Below, one piece after another: positions 26,871 to 42,000 of a DNA stretch of 64,000 nucleotides (the first letter of the stretch is position 1; the number at the start of each line of letters is the position of its first letter). The notes under the pieces are model-generated. The model ran no database searches, had not been told where the DNA came from, and saw only the letters and a program-made list of their open reading frames with translations. Position numbers and translations under genes: made by a program. The DNA lies in contig CM034549.1 of assembly GCA_020055645.1 (NCBI GenBank), positions 22,279,930 through 22,343,929 on the forward strand, written 5' to 3'. Source of the stretch: Tomocerus qinae. Its lineage: Eukaryota > Arthropoda > Collembola > Entomobryomorpha > Tomoceridae.

Positions 26871-29800
26871 GTTCACTTGAGCAGTCTGGCTGAATTTACT
26901 AATGTAATGTGTGTAGTTACTACTACATACTGTGTGAGGATCTAAGAGGAGTCGTTATGGAGTACTGTGTGGTGATAACATGTATATATATACCTGTGTT
27001 ATTTATATAGGGTGTATAACTAGACAGTTACATATGTACTGCTAAAAGATTCCTATTAGGTCGCTAATACTATCAACTATCTGTGCACACGCGAGGACCA
27101 GCATTTTCAATTTTATTTAAGTGTAAACTCTCTGATTTCTCTCTTTCATCTGGCTGACTTGACTTATGTTCTTAAAATATAACCCGACTGTTTCTCACTA
27201 CATATAATTCACAGATGCGCCCAACACCTGGGCGTTTTAATTGCAACCGACGTCCCGAAGAGTGCACATCCAATGTTTCTTCCCCGCTATCTTTTCCTGT
27301 TATGTGCCGAGTGAAGACTACTCCACAGCATTAGTAAAAGAGTAGGGAAAAGCCAAGTATAGTAAAGTAAGTCTGGTTGGTGAAATAGCGTACATGACGA
27401 GTTCTGATGCTAAATGCCTAGGCTAGGCGTCTTCTCGGCGGTTCTCCACTCCAATCACGCAACTCTCTTTGCCACCAGGACCAGGTTTTACGATAATGCC
27501 CATCGTATGCTTTTTACAAAGATGAGCCCAACAACCACTATCTTTTCTGCCTCTTACTTCTTTCTCTGTATTATGTATTTACTAGATAGGTAGATACGTA
27601 AAGTACATTATCCTATATATAGTTTATATATATACTCTTTTTTAAGTAGTGCTATAGAGAAGGATCGTGAATAATAGTGAGTGAGTGAGTGTTCTGTGGA
27701 AAATATCTTTACCGAAAATACTCTCAGCCAAACAGTCGACGAATGGCCCCTTTGCGTGTTTCCAGATAAGACACAGTAAAACATGAACTCAGCTTCTGAG
27801 ATTATGGCATATTCGTCTATTATCTCTATGCATGTAGTGCTTTTTGCAGCCCCCGCCCAGGCAAACTACTTTCCATCCGATTCCCGCCGACTTAATTAAC
27901 AATGACGTCGAATTAGCCGCAAATAAGCCTTTACTCACATTCCGTATGGACTTCTAACCTGAGCTCTAACCTTCTAAGCTGATTCAACGGAAAAACTTCG
28001 GGAGAAAACTTGGAGAGTATCTTCCTTATTGAGTCAGAGTCATGACTATGGAAGTCTCTCTGTCTAACGTCTCTTAGTAGTACAGAGGAGCTAAGCCAAA
28101 GCAGGCAGAGCGTCACTGACTTACGTAGGTAAGTTGAATGGATTGAATTGAATTCGCACAGAAGATCCTAGCACAATGGAATCTAAAGATCCTTTCTCCT
28201 TATAACTATATTATTATTCCGGAGGTATACTCCTTCTAGTAGATAATAGGTACTCTCTTTCTGCTGCTTAACTAACATACGTTTCGTTAGTAGGATGTCC
28301 TGCTTAACTTAGCGCTCTTTTCCAATCTATACATTCCGTAGAAAGGAATATCTATGTAAGTAAGTAGGATAGTGCTTCGTATTTCATTGTGGTACTTTGC
28401 TGGAGCTAAGTCTGTAAGAGCAGTAAGTTCCTAAGTGTATATGTATTAGTAGGTAGTTCCTTTGTGTAGTAGTCGAGAACTCTCAACAACTACAGCTCAA
28501 TGTGTATATAGAGAGAGGGACGAAGTGATTGCTGCGAAAGTCCTCGAGAAAATTTGGCCACCGCTTCCAGAGATAGCGAGAAAGGCAACAACAACAAAAA
28601 AGAATCTAGAGAGGCTCCACAGGCTGGTGCATTTTCTCGGCTGCTGCGCTATTCGATCCGAGAAACGACGTCGTCGTCTCGTCTAGTCTCTAGGTCGATT
28701 CCCCCGACCGACCGCCGAACCGAAACCCAACTCTCACTACCATATAACAGAACATTTTCATAGAATCATGGCTGGCTGACACATTCGTTACAACTTTTAG
28801 AGGAATAAACTCTTCCTCTGTTTACATCCAGATCTCCATAAATACCTCGACACGACAGCCATTCTCTATACACATACATACATACACCTTTTCTTTCCCT
28901 ATCTCTGAAATACATATGCAGAGCAGGAGAGAGAGAGTGAGAGAGGAACAAACGGGTAACCTTTCTCTGTGGCTTCTTATGGCTATTACTCCTCCTGTAA
29001 TGTATCTCTGTAGTGAATCCTCGTCTCTTTTACTGCACAACTAAATGTACGCTGTAATAGTTTAGAACTATCTGTAAATTATACACACGCACAAGATCTC
29101 TCGTCTCTACTTGCATTACATACGAGAGACTCACGTTAGATTAGAACAACAGGAGCTCTTTCTCGAATTCTCTTCTGTTTATGGATGTATGTACATACAT
29201 AGAGATACTGTTGTCAGATAGTTGGAGAAGCAGAGGAAAAGGCAGTTACTAGACTGTTGCTAGCCAAGACTTACAAGTTACAAGACTCGACTACTTGCAT
29301 ATCTAAGTCCATTCTCTCACTCGACTAGAGCCATTTAATCACTCCATATAAATATTTACCAAATGTATCTCATCTTTTATGATAAACAGGATTGCGGACC
29401 ATAAACAACAATGGAAAAAAGTAGCACACACCCAAACCAAACACATTTCCCTAAAGACTATGAAGGTTCAGAGGGGAAATCAGTGGTCGTAGTACTTCTT
29501 GCGACTAACAAATCGAATCAGAGTCAATCAGATTCCCAAACCGCAGCACATCTTCAGCCCAGTTTCTTCCAGATAGTAGTGAATTACTTTTTCATGGGAC
29601 GAGACACTTACCAATCGATAAAACAAGTATCTCAAGTGAGTATATGTAGCCTTCCTCCTGTGTCCTCCTCTCACTGCCACTAAAAATATTACACCAAAGT
29701 GCCACACATGATGGAATGACTGACTGAAAGCTTTTCTCGCAACATAGTCACACAACTGGAAAATTTAATCATGTGATGCTGAGAGTCTTCCCTGGCTTAG

Positions 29801-32041
29801 CCTCTCATCCTATCTACCCTATCCATATCCCTATACGTTATTATTATATATGGCTTGTTGTGTGTGCATGTAGGTCTATGTACGATTAGTCAAACTATAT
29901 CCACTTACATAGCTACTACATGAGGGAAAACCGTTTTATTCCTATCTATCCATCTATCCATTTGTACTAGTGAAGTTTAGTCTTTTTTAGCCCGACTGGT
30001 ATGTATGGTGTGCCGATGAGTGAAGTGAATGTCTAACAAATGCATAGAAACTGGGATATTACATATATGTACATAACTCCATAAAAGCATAGCTTATAGA
30101 TCGGCTATTCACCCTACAGTAAAGTAACCAAATCCAGGAAGCCCAACCAAATCAAAGCAAGTTGTTCCAAATCCTTTCGAACTCATTTTTATGCGAAACT
30201 CGCTCCCATTCAATTCATGCAAAGGAAAAAAGCCAGCATGTTACACGAGAAGTATGCAAAGGTAAAAGAATCGGCATATTACATTCCTAGGTGTGCTACA
30301 TACTTACATATGTGGCAGTAATATACAATTTGTACATGTAGATTCTATATCCCGAGTATGCACCAGTCTACGTACATTGGGTACAGATTGTATATTTTCA
30401 CCATCATAAGAAAATCGGATTTTGCTTAGACATTACCTACATCTTCCACATAAAACAGTAACAGTTTATATTTTGCAGTAAACAACATTCCCTGACTTTT
30501 ACTATATGCTCCTCGCTTCTCCAAAGGAATCATAAACGCTTAGCATCACATCACACCAAATCTAATCTGGAATCTTGTCTTGTCGAACCAAAAGGTATAC
30601 GTATGTAGTATGAGTAAACCAAGTTTACTACATTTCCGTAAATATTATAAGGAAAAGACTGATTGCAACAACCTCACATAACACACTGTGATTATTCTAA
30701 TATATAATGTAGTACACTGGCAGCATACTTACATGACTAGTAATAATACACACATAACTATTAAGATTCCTACATGGGGACTACATGAGTGTTGTGTAGA
30801 TATATATCCAAGATAAACACAACGTAGACATAGACAGACACTGCATCAAGTATGCATGACTACTATTATGACTGTAATATTGTAGCCTATTAAATGCTTT
30901 CACTATGGTTTTGTGTATTTTAAGTGTCTATTTAACACACACTGGTATATATGGGGTATTATTAGTATGTCTAAATATTCCTTTTTCACATTTCCACGCT
31001 GGCGTGACTTATCTTTCAGACAAAAAGCCGTCCCTTTATGTTCGACTCTATTATGTTACAGATGACAGATGTCTTATCTTAACAAGTCAGAGTAAGGGCT
31101 ATAGACAGACAGACACACAGAGGAGAAAATAGCTTACCTCAGAACAGAACAGTCTTGGTATTTTCTTGCCACTGGTGCATGGTAACAGGAGGAAAGAGTC
31201 AAAGCTCGTGTACTCTGTCACACATCTGATCTTTCGTTTGGTTTTAAGTAGAGTCGAGTCAGCCAGTCGAATCAAGTTAACTCTTTCGAGTTGAGTCAGC
31301 TTCTCTTGCTTGCCTCTATCTACTTACTCCGTCTGGTTTAGTAGTTAGATTCTGTATCTTCTTGTCTGGTTTTAGTAGGAGTAGTGAGTGCTGTTGTTTA
31401 GATGTGTATTGAAGTTTTATCCTAAATGTATATAGGAAAGAGAGAAGAAGAGAGGTAGTGATGTGTGCAGCATCTGGGCCACAAGTAAAACAAAATTTGC
31501 GAGAGTGTTATGTTGTGTGTTGTATTTTGTGTAGTGAGAGAGAGAGTGTGGGAGCAAGGATGCAAAATTGATTTGGTCCTGTATGGTATATGTTTGGGAT
31601 TTTTGTATCTGTGCTGTCTATTTGTATATGTTGTGCCGTAGAGTATTAGCAGTTGGTAATGTGGCAGAGAGCCGGCGATTTAGTCCGAGTTGTTGGGATA
31701 AAGGACAGTGTTACAAGATTGGATTGGATGTATAGTAGTGAGAGAGAATGTGTGTGTAGTGAAGTAGAGTCGAGAAAAAGTAAGTAATGTGTTGCTCACA
31801 GCCAGAGTGAGTAGTAATTCAGTATGTTTTTAAAGAGTATAGATAGATATAGATAGTAGTAGAGGGAGAAGAGAGAGAGAACGACAATGTGCATTGAGCC
31901 AATTCAGTCCAGTTAGCTCCGCTAATCCAGTCCAGTCGAGTTGAGTAAAGGCAATAGAGACAAGACAGGACAGGATAGCGACGAGTTGAATGAATTGAAT
32001 GAGTTTCTATCTATGTATGTATGTATATGAGTGAATATGTG

Positions 32042-32071
32042 GAAGAAGAAGAAGAGAGAGAGAGAGAGAGA
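32042..32071. repeat. GAA/GA microsatellite
   Basis: GAA units pass directly into about ten GA units, a purine-only tract on the + strand. Confidence 0.85.
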
Positions 32072-35000
32072 AGTCTGGATCTGGAGTAGAACTTTTTGAT
32101 TGTCATCGGACAAGAGCTAAACTGGCTCAGCGTTCGCTTCTGTTAGCAACTCGAGATTTTAAGGCTTTTACCCATCCCCAGCGCATGAACATGAACTTGC
32201 GCTTCACTTACAGATCCTGTGTTCGACTCGAGTCAACTGAACTCACAGAGAAAACAGTTCTCAAGCCGAACTCAACTAATCGTCTGAAAAAGAATCCATA
32301 TGAGCTGAACGAAGGAAGGACGTAGACTGAAAACCCAGGAAAAGAGAGAGAGAGTGGGAGCCAGAGGAAAACAGAGAGAGAAGAGCAGATATCCCAGTAA
32401 AACTGGAGAACAAGTCCGGAGAATGACTCCTCTATGCTTTTCCTCGTACTCCTTGCTACTTGCTCCTGCTGGTGAGTGAGGGAAGACGTTCGGACTGGAA
32501 GAGAAAACGGCTGGAGAAGAGAACGATCGATTTCGAGTCGATTCCTTTGAAGCACGTGACGAAACGCGCAGGTGGGTCTCGCTCCTTCTCTCTCTCTCTT
32601 TTCCATACGATTTTATATCTACATTTATGTATTAGCTATTGTACTTACGTCTGGAAACTCTCACTTTCCCTGTTTGTTAGCCGAGAAACGACAAGAGCGA
32701 TCCTTTTCGTCATCGTCACCCGAAAACCAAAAAACACGGATACGACAGGGAATGAGCCGCCGATGAGTTCACCTTTCTCGTGCTTCACTACTGCCAGTGA
32801 CTGACACTACTCGTCTGGAACAGCCACTGACAAACTCTTTATCCACTATAAGTATGAACACAAAACTAAAAGTAAACGCTAGATAACAGGGAAAACGAAA
32901 CCTCTTCAACTATCTATAAGCTTTCTGCCACTTTTCTCTCGCTTAGCCTTCCTCTTTTCACTCCTTTTCCTATCTTTTCCATTTCATTCCAATTCACCAC
33001 TTTCGTTTGAATTTTCTTCATTCTTCCGCTGTTCTCTTCGTTTGCTTTGCTTTACTTCAGCCTCGATTCCCTTCTTCCCTGCCTTACCAACAACATCACA
33101 ACTTCATATTGAAGCCACTACTTCGACTGTTCTCTAGTGTACTGGAGTGTATCCTATCATCATTACATTATTGCATAGCTGACATTCTCCTGTAAACCAA
33201 CGAAACCGTTATGAATTGTCTAGATACATTCCAACTCCTATATCTATTAACTACCCACTCACTACTACATTACACCCCATTTCAAATATAGTCAAATCTA
33301 CTGACAACTCGCAGAAAAACTGTCATCACATAACTCTACTAAAATCAGTCACTCACTTTTTTTCCACCATTTCCCCTTTCCACGCCAACACTTTGTGGTT
33401 TTCGCCGTCCTCAATACACTCGTCTGTTTATGTCTATCGACTATCTAATAAAAATAGACAATTATTATTGTAAAAAGGTAACATTCTATCAGCAGTCTTG
33501 TCTTGTAACTATCCTATCTCCTCACCAATCAAAACCCATAAATGATTGTGAATAGCTAATGGCATCACTCCGGAAAAAATACACACACCGTACCAAATAC
33601 AGTCGGAACTAGTAGAGTTTAGATGATTCACTATAAAAAATAGGGTTTTCAAGGAAGAAAATTGCACCACATACCACAATAGCCAAAATAAAAGATACCT
33701 TTCTTTGTGATTGTTGTTTTCAGGTCTCTTGACTCACTTGGCATCGTACAATATCCGCTATAATTTTCCTTATTGCTATTTCTTTTCTTCGTTTTCTATC
33801 TTATCTTATGATGGAAAATCCAATCACTTTCACTACTACGGAAAAGCAAACCATTTAAATAACGTGACTAGGTATGTCTATTACTTTTTCCCTCCTAATG
33901 TAAAATCTAATGGAAAGTAGGGAAAATCATAACTTCAACTTGACTTTTCCTTTAGAGACACGAGTATAAGCTATTATACATTGTTAGATGCCTGTAATTT
34001 TCATGTTCACAGTGTCTATACAGTTGAACCTTTCAAACCAATCTTTCCATATGAAGGGATAATGATAGACCTAAGACATTAAAACGGAGCGATACGATCT
34101 TACAATAACATACCATAACGAAAGCATGAGTACATTACCATTTAGAAAACCAATGTTTTCCCTTTTGCTTTCACTGTCTGAATGGCGGAAAGAAAGTATT
34201 AAGTAATAATACCTATGCATATAGGCAGGAGGCAACAATAGACCTTTCCAGCCTTTTATAACAATACTCTTGGTATACAAATAAAATGTCAATTCAATCA
34301 TAAGTACATTTGGTAGGAAGGTACTCGAGTCGTAGAAGCACGAACAATGACATTATTAATGTCATATTGCGGGACAAAGGAAAACCTGCAAATAAAAGCG
34401 CGAAAATTGTTTCATTTGAAAACACTACATAGTTTCCGTATAATATTATTTCCTACCTGTACAAGTTGAGATTGAAATCCCAGTGTAATTATGTAGCATA
34501 GTAGACACTAGAACTAATTAAAATTGAAATGAGTGAAACCATTTGAAAAGTGAAAGTAGAGAAAGGAGTTGGGAACAAGAGGGCTAATTTGGTATCGTTT
34601 GATCATAAAATTTGTGAATATTGTAGTGTTTAAATTGGGTAGCTGGTATTTAATGACGTTTCATTGTATAAGAAGCAGAAGGGAATAGTTTTAGGTAAAG
34701 GTTACGTGAATGACGAATGTAGAGTAATGTAATGATGGAAATAGGGAGAGAGCGAGCGATGAATTCTGTGTTATGTATTAATTTAGGAAGAGGAATTGAA
34801 AACAAAGTAATAGAAAAGGAAAATGGGAGTTGTAAGTAGAAAGTGGATGGTAAATGGCAGGACGTAGCTATGTATGTAGGTATATAGTTTGTGTATTGTA
34901 TTAGGAATGACAAAAAGACAGCTAAACACAAATGACGTTGGTTTGAGCTTTTCTGGTATGTATTCGGTTGTCTGGATGTACATTAGATTATATTACATTG

Positions 35001-36604
35001 CACACAAAGAGTATTAGTAGTTCCTGGTATAGACTAGTATATAGATAATAAATATAAAGTAATTCTGTAGAAAAGGGAAGTCAATAGCTAAGCAGGAGAG
35101 CTGTGTGTGTGTAACTCAGACAAAAAGGAAACTAGCATGCAACATAGTAAAGTAATACTAATACATGGAGCAACATACTCGAATTCTCAATTACTTTTAC
35201 TGTTCCTGACATTTTGGAGTAAAGTAAAGCAGAAGGCAGTCAGAGAGGACAGAGAATAAGCACAGCGGGCAGAAGAATCCTATTTCCCCATAGTGTGGGG
35301 ATATTTCAGTCTGAATAAGATGGCATGATAGTATGTATATCATTAGATAGAGAGTAAATATAATACACAGAGATAGAGTAACCGAGAAAATAGAATCCGA
35401 TGGGCTGGGACCACCAGCAACCTAATTACACTGTATATACCTGGCTCTATCGAGAATTAATTACGGGAGACAAACTAATTGGATATTCCATAGATACATA
35501 TCCGAATTTGGAAGAGTTCTACTATCTATCGTGTTACATGAACTATGTAGTACTACGTATGTCCTGACTGCTCTATGTGTGTCTCTCTCCACTTAGATTA
35601 CATAGAGAGAGCACTTTCCCTTGGACTGGAGGCCAAACCGCGCCAAACCAGACAAGTAAAGTCAAAACCGAATTGAAGGCAATCGAGGAGGGCATAGGGA
35701 GGCAAGGCGGGCATCAGAGCAGGGAAACGACGACGAGTGACTAAAAGCCAAACTCAAGTTCCGATCCTCATCGTCGTCTCCTAAATAGTAGCACAGGGCA
35801 GAAATGTGACTTTCTCTATAGATTACGGTCTTCCCCTTATATTAGTCCGACAGGGACAACATAACGCAGAGATAGTTCAATTTCACAGTGAAAGTCTTCT
35901 TTCTCCCATCCTTTCACTCATGTTTCAGAGTTAGTTTAGTAGACCTTTACTTGTGGACAGACTCACTCCTGCTCAGTATTCCTTTATCTCCTCAGTTCCG
36001 CTCTATTTTGACCACAATCAAACCAAACCTGCCTGGCTAAGCAAAGGAGGCATGCAGAGAGATGCTTTGCTATTCTTACACGGCATAAAAAGACACAATT
36101 TACCTACCTACCTTGCATGCTTGTCTTGCTCCTTCTCTATCTCTCTATCGAAACGGAATGTACTATTTGTAATAAGGAAACGAGTAATATAATATACCTA
36201 ATAGTTTGAGTAGGAAAATAGTAAATAGCTTCCTGTACAAGTACAAAATAAGTAAAGGCTCCATAATATGATGATGATACATATAGCTTAAGTGAGAGGA
36301 AGGGAAAGTACCGTGTAAAGTAAGGAGTATTAGCTGAGTGACTGGAAGAGAGTTCCTCGGCCCACGATCAACGGAGACCAAACTACAGTAAACTAGGGAA
36401 AATAGCATCGAGTTGAGTGAGAGAAAGAGTATATCGATCCTAATGTAAGTCAACTGAACTCTACTCAAGTCAACTTACATTGTGAGACGCAAAACCATTT
36501 AACCGCGTCACATCACTCACAATAGTCCACATCCATCCATTCACATTTGAAAGCTGCCTAGGAGCTATCTGGTCTCCAAATGATCCTAAGTAAACTAGAT
36601 CGAG

Positions 36605-36622
36605 TCTCTCTCTCTCTCTCTC
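36605..36622. repeat. CT microsatellite
   Basis: Nine CT units, followed by further pyrimidine-rich sequence to about 36660. Confidence 0.85.
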
Positions 36623-39063
36623 CACTCCCTCATTTCCTTCCTCTCCGACCCATCACACTTTTTTAATGCACCAAATACACAACTACTAAGTTCATCACAC
36701 TAATAAAACTAAGGGAAAAATATTGTACCACATTTTATATTCTTCCCCTGCTCTCTAAAATACTCCAACACTGTCCCTTGAATATTATATGCCCTTTAAC
36801 ATAAACAATGTGTCTAATACAGACAGGTAAATACTACAGTATGTCATGCAAGAGACTTCACATCATAACTCTCTCTTTTCATATTTCCCAGGAAATAAAT
36901 AATATCTTTCAACAATTTTCGTAACACAATTTTCACTGAAAATGTGAAAGGAAGTAGCATAAATGCAATTTTAACAATAAAATTTGATTTTATACCGGTG
37001 AAAGTTTCTTGTAAAAGTAAAATAAGGAAAGAAAAGAGAAAGCCTTTTGGATAAGTTAATTTATACACTAGGTACAGGATGTAACAGAACTTCTATATAC
37101 TGCTTTCTCCGTGCTTGCGCTTAGTTCTAGAAAGAAAACTTAATTTTTGCTCGACAACACTAATTGATCATGATTGCAAAATTCTTAAGACAGGTATTGA
37201 CAAAATTTGATCATTTCATTAGATAATGAAGGAGAAAAATACTATGCGTGTTGACTTGCTTTACATACTGTAGTAACTGCCAATTTGGAAGACATACAAT
37301 AGACGAGCATAGAAACAAAGGAAGAAAGAAAGACATCACATCAACGATGTATTAGTATGTAATGTATACATATATAGAGAGACATAGTATATAATATATA
37401 TGTAGAGCACGGAGAAAGAGAGTGACACAAGGCAATGGAAGCCAAAGCCAGACGATGAGACGAATCCGAAGGAAATGCAAGAAATGCCTCTGACTGAGTG
37501 AGTGAGTGAGTCAGTTCCGAGGAAAGAACGTTACTACATTCAAAGGCTATAGAACAGATGTAAAATGCTTTCAAAAAATCGATTGGCAACTTGTTCAGAA
37601 ACTGGAGAGAAAAAGTGCGAGACAAAAGATTCTCTGTGTGTATTGTATATACTATAATAGTATCTGAGGAGGAAGACACATATTATAGGTATTTCTTCTC
37701 TCCTGTGTCTACGAGTAGTAAAATAACTACATGATACAGATATAGTGAGCTGACAGGGGATAGGTAGAGAGGAGTCCAGACTCAGACAGCCGAAGCAGGG
37801 CAGAAAGAGAGAGACAGAAATACAAAAAAGAGAGCCGTTAAGAGAGAGACAGAGCGAGACTGAAATCAAGTATAAGTTCATCACCTTGTCAGCTACAGAC
37901 ATTTCCTCTTTCCCGCAAGACTAATTTATTCGATTGACACTTTGGTCAAATTACTCTCTTCCTCGTCTTTTTTGCTAATCAGCAGAGTTAATAGGCTTCA
38001 ATATTACATATGTAATGCTTCGTTGTAATATGCGACAACGGACACGATAGTGAATTTGATGAAACTTGGATTTTTTCTTGGAAGGATGTCGGAGAAATCC
38101 TTTAGCAGGATGTCACGTAGACAAATGCGAGCTCCAAGGCTGGGAATTATATTGTTAATGGTAAATGTAACCAACATGTAGTGACTAAATAAGAGAAATT
38201 TAAGGCTAGTAAATAGAAAGGAGGATATTTGCATTAGTTATAGGGATGTATGTAGATATTTTCATTCAGAACATATAGGAGGGGCAGCAGTATGCATGTT
38301 TTATTGCCTCAAAGCTGGCTCTGAGCTGGAGTGGATGATGCGTATGTGTAATCTTGTTCTCATTATAGACACAAGACACGAGCGTGCTAAGCCAAGTCAA
38401 GCCCAACCACGGCACATTGAATTTTGTCCTTTATTAAACTTACCTCTTTATTGTCGTCTGAAACAAGTAGCTCCTGCCTAGCCTAAGATACACAGTTGTT
38501 GAGTGGTTGTTAAGAGAAAAGAGAGAATGCTAAAATGAAATCAAGCAAGCAAAGCAAACCAGGCCAGACAACAGACACCAGAATGGTGGAATAGAAATAG
38601 AACGTGAGTGTCGAGAGGAAAGTCACTCTGTTCAAAATGAGAAAGATTTACCTACTAGAAAGTCACTGCACTCTAAAACCGAAGGTATATAGGCTATTAT
38701 ATACCCATACATATAGATATGATAGACAGAAAATAGGCGGAAGGAAGGGAATAATATTGCATAGTGTATGAGGGTACATTGAACAAAACCAAAATCATAA
38801 TATATTAGGGAATATAAAGTACCTAAGGGTTTTATTCAACCAACTCCCAATAAGGTTTTCTTTACCTTCCACATAGATGGATAATATGCTGTAATAATAA
38901 GTAAGCTAAACTGGGCAAAAGATAGACATACATAGTTCACAGGGTTTAGCAGGATAGATGTTCGTATTTAGTTATTGCTGTTAGAGACTGTTTCATCGGA
39001 CAATAAAACAGTCTGAGGTTGAGCTGAAGTGTAGTCATACCATATAGTATAAGTCGGCACATA

Positions 39064-39097
39064 TGGACAGGTGTAGCACCAGCCCTGGACTTGTCCA
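39064..39097. other. Stem-loop, 9-bp outer and 4-bp inner helix
   Basis: TGGACAGGT pairs with ACTTGTCCA (one G-U pair), and inside it CCAG pairs with CTGG. It sits in a GC-richer patch of the desert. No family recognised. Confidence 0.35.
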
Positions 39098-42000
39098 CAC
39101 ACACAAGGCTCTGCTTTTACCTATATGTACATACGTAGACAGAGTGTAACCGAATCCCGAATGTAAACACGGGCGCAAATGGATGGCGAAGGAAATTGTT
39201 CCTGAGTCTACAACGTTTTATTGACCAACGTTGCTAGAGCTCCGTTTCGCTTCCCGGGCGTCATAAACCTAAATGCAACTTTTCTCAAAAATATCCGCTT
39301 TCTCTCTATCATAAAAATTGGCTTATCTCGAAGTGTGGAGCAGGCCAGGCCAGGCGGAGGGAAGTCAAGACTCAACACCAACCTGGGCTCTCCAATCCTG
39401 TATAAGTTCGCGTGAGCTGAACCAGTTCACGTCGGATTCGGACTTTCCTTTACATCATTTCAGACTGGAGAGAGAAGGAAAGAGGAGATTGAAACAGAGG
39501 AAACCTGGCCATGTCCTTCTTAGCCTTTAGCAGACGATACGGACGTAGCCATAATACATTATTATTATTATTACAGCATAATATTATATATAAATACATA
39601 TATGCATGTATGTATACTACTTATAGCATTATCCAATATTTCTATGGGTTATCATCATCAGCACAACAGACAGAACAAGTCAGAGAAAGGAATAATAGCT
39701 CTAGTAGTATCTGTCTATTATTTCCCCCTACGTCCTCCACAAAAGAGAATACTAATAATAACTAGTGAAACTAGTGGAAATGTAGAGGAGAACATGTCAT
39801 GATGGAGCATTCATGGCTCTCCTAATCCTTTGCAATCTTTTCCCTTTGAGTTAAAGGACTCTCCTAGTGAATCAAGAGACTCTTGAAATAACACAATAAA
39901 TGATAATCAGATATAATTACGAGTAATTACGCCACTTTCCCTATCATATCCTAACTAATTACTACATCATCTCGCTTCTGTTTGGTACAATTGAGTCGAC
40001 AGAAGTTTCTCCCCGCCTGTTGTGTATCCCGAATATATTATATGTCACGGAGAAAGTCACACAAGAGCCGGACAAATAGATCTATTGAATGCATAATGTA
40101 CACTTTCTCTACTACTACAGATTGTCCTATTCACATTTGTACTACACACGAGTTGGAAATAGCTGCCCTTTACTCCACTATAGATTGTAAACACCTACTG
40201 GTATAGCCACTTGTCTGTTTCTATGATGTTTGTATTGTCCTGTAGGAGATATAGTTCGTGTAGTAACAACAATAATATCAGTATTTGGAAAGATGAAGTG
40301 ACTTGACTTTCATTGCCTCTGCCTTCCCTCACTTGAATTGTACTGAAGAGAACTGAGAACATACTTAACTTCATTTTCTCAATGTGCGCTCATCACATCA
40401 TCATCTTCCACATCCACAAGTAGAGCAGCAGAGCAAGAAAAAGCAAAGCATCTCAAGATCGCTCTTTGAAATCCGGAAACAAGCCGAAGAGAAAGAGAGA
40501 AAGAAAGGGAAAGAAAGAAAGAGCATTTCCTCGGACCTTTTCATACATACTTTTTTATTATCGTCAGTCAAGTCAAGTCAGCCACTGAGCTATATTATAT
40601 CCGAAAAGAGCACAAAAGGATGAAAATCTCCTATGCATGATTCCTCCTACTTGATGGGATTTCTTCGTTAGGGGAGACTACACATACATCCCACCACCAT
40701 TATTATTATATATAGTATACACACACACGTCCTATAGGATGCAAGCAACTTATATAAGTACATACATTTCCATTGCATATCTTTCTTTCTCCAAGCTTTA
40801 CGCTCGCTTCTCTTCTCCCACCTCCCCATTCCGAACGAGAGATACTCCCGAGTTTTGCCTTAGACGTTCAAGTAAAAGTCTTTGACTTTGACTGAACAGC
40901 ACGGTCTGAACTGAGTGTAGACATAAAAGCTAGAGCATCGTTCTCAACTAGATACAATAGGCAACCAATACATAGCGACGCAACCAATACGGACAATAAG
41001 TACTATTGATATAGGAGGCAGGATATAGATAAGTACATTTTGTATTGCTTTTTACTCGAAGAATATAATGTCCGTGCCTAAATATCTTAGTACAGTACTT
41101 AGATTGCATAGAACCTTTTAGAGCCCTGTTCTCTGCCTATCTTCCTTTTCCTCCTGCTTTTACAGATACTGCGGGACTCTCTCTTTTCTACGTGCTTAAT
41201 GTACAGTTGTACCTATCTTCTCTCCTAGTATACTAACAACCAGGCCACCACGCTAAACCAAGTCAGCCATCCATCCATTCCAATTCAATAGGAAGGAACT
41301 TAAGCGAAGGAAGAACGGAGCAACCCAAATCCAATCCATAGAAAAGTACATAGTTAGTAGTGATGACGGGTATTGACTGAATGAGTGTGTAGTGTGGAAT
41401 GACTTGATTGACTGACTGAATTCTATTTTATATCTTATGCACTTATCTGCCCGTGCCTTGGCTAATGTAATCAATGTGCTCACAAATATATCTTCACAAA
41501 CAACTCTCTATACTTCTATTTAGCGGATTCCTCAACCCAAATGCAAATTCGGGGCGAAGAGAAACTAGGAGCATAATAACCTAACATGCCATTTCATACT
41601 TACCATATATATTCATCTCAACTTGCCTTTACACACAAATGCTATATAAATACATTCTTTTGACTACTATTTCATATTTCCTTTTACAATACGTAAGGAT
41701 ACATAAAAAGACAGCATTTCGCATAAATCGAAGTGGGAGTTGGAGGCTAAGCCGGTACCGGTAACTAAACTTTCTCTCTGACTTATATGATTATACTAGT
41801 AGTGATCCTAGTAATGTATTATTTATATATTATTATAGAGTACGTGCTTATACTAATGCTGATGCCCGCAAAAACATGAGCGGGAGCGGGAGGTTGGTTT
41901 AGTTTGCAGGGGAGCGAGTGGAAAGGAGAGCTAACAGCTCTTTGATGAACCAGCAGCAGTGATTAATGATGTGACCTAAAATCATTTCCTTCTAACTTAT

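Larger units (their letters stand above)
26001..36000. other. Gene desert, part 2
   Basis: No gene supported. Contents: ATGT repeat at 26853-26870, GTGA/GAGT units near 27676-27691, GA-rich tracts near 28925-28945 and a GAA/GA run at 32042-32071. There is a near-palindrome CAATGACATTA/TAATGTCATATTG at 34346-34370. GC-richer islands at about 28460-28760, 29400-29680 and 32100-32780 carry open frames in several overlapping frames. This is more like conserved regulatory or UTR sequence than protein. Confidence 0.5.
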
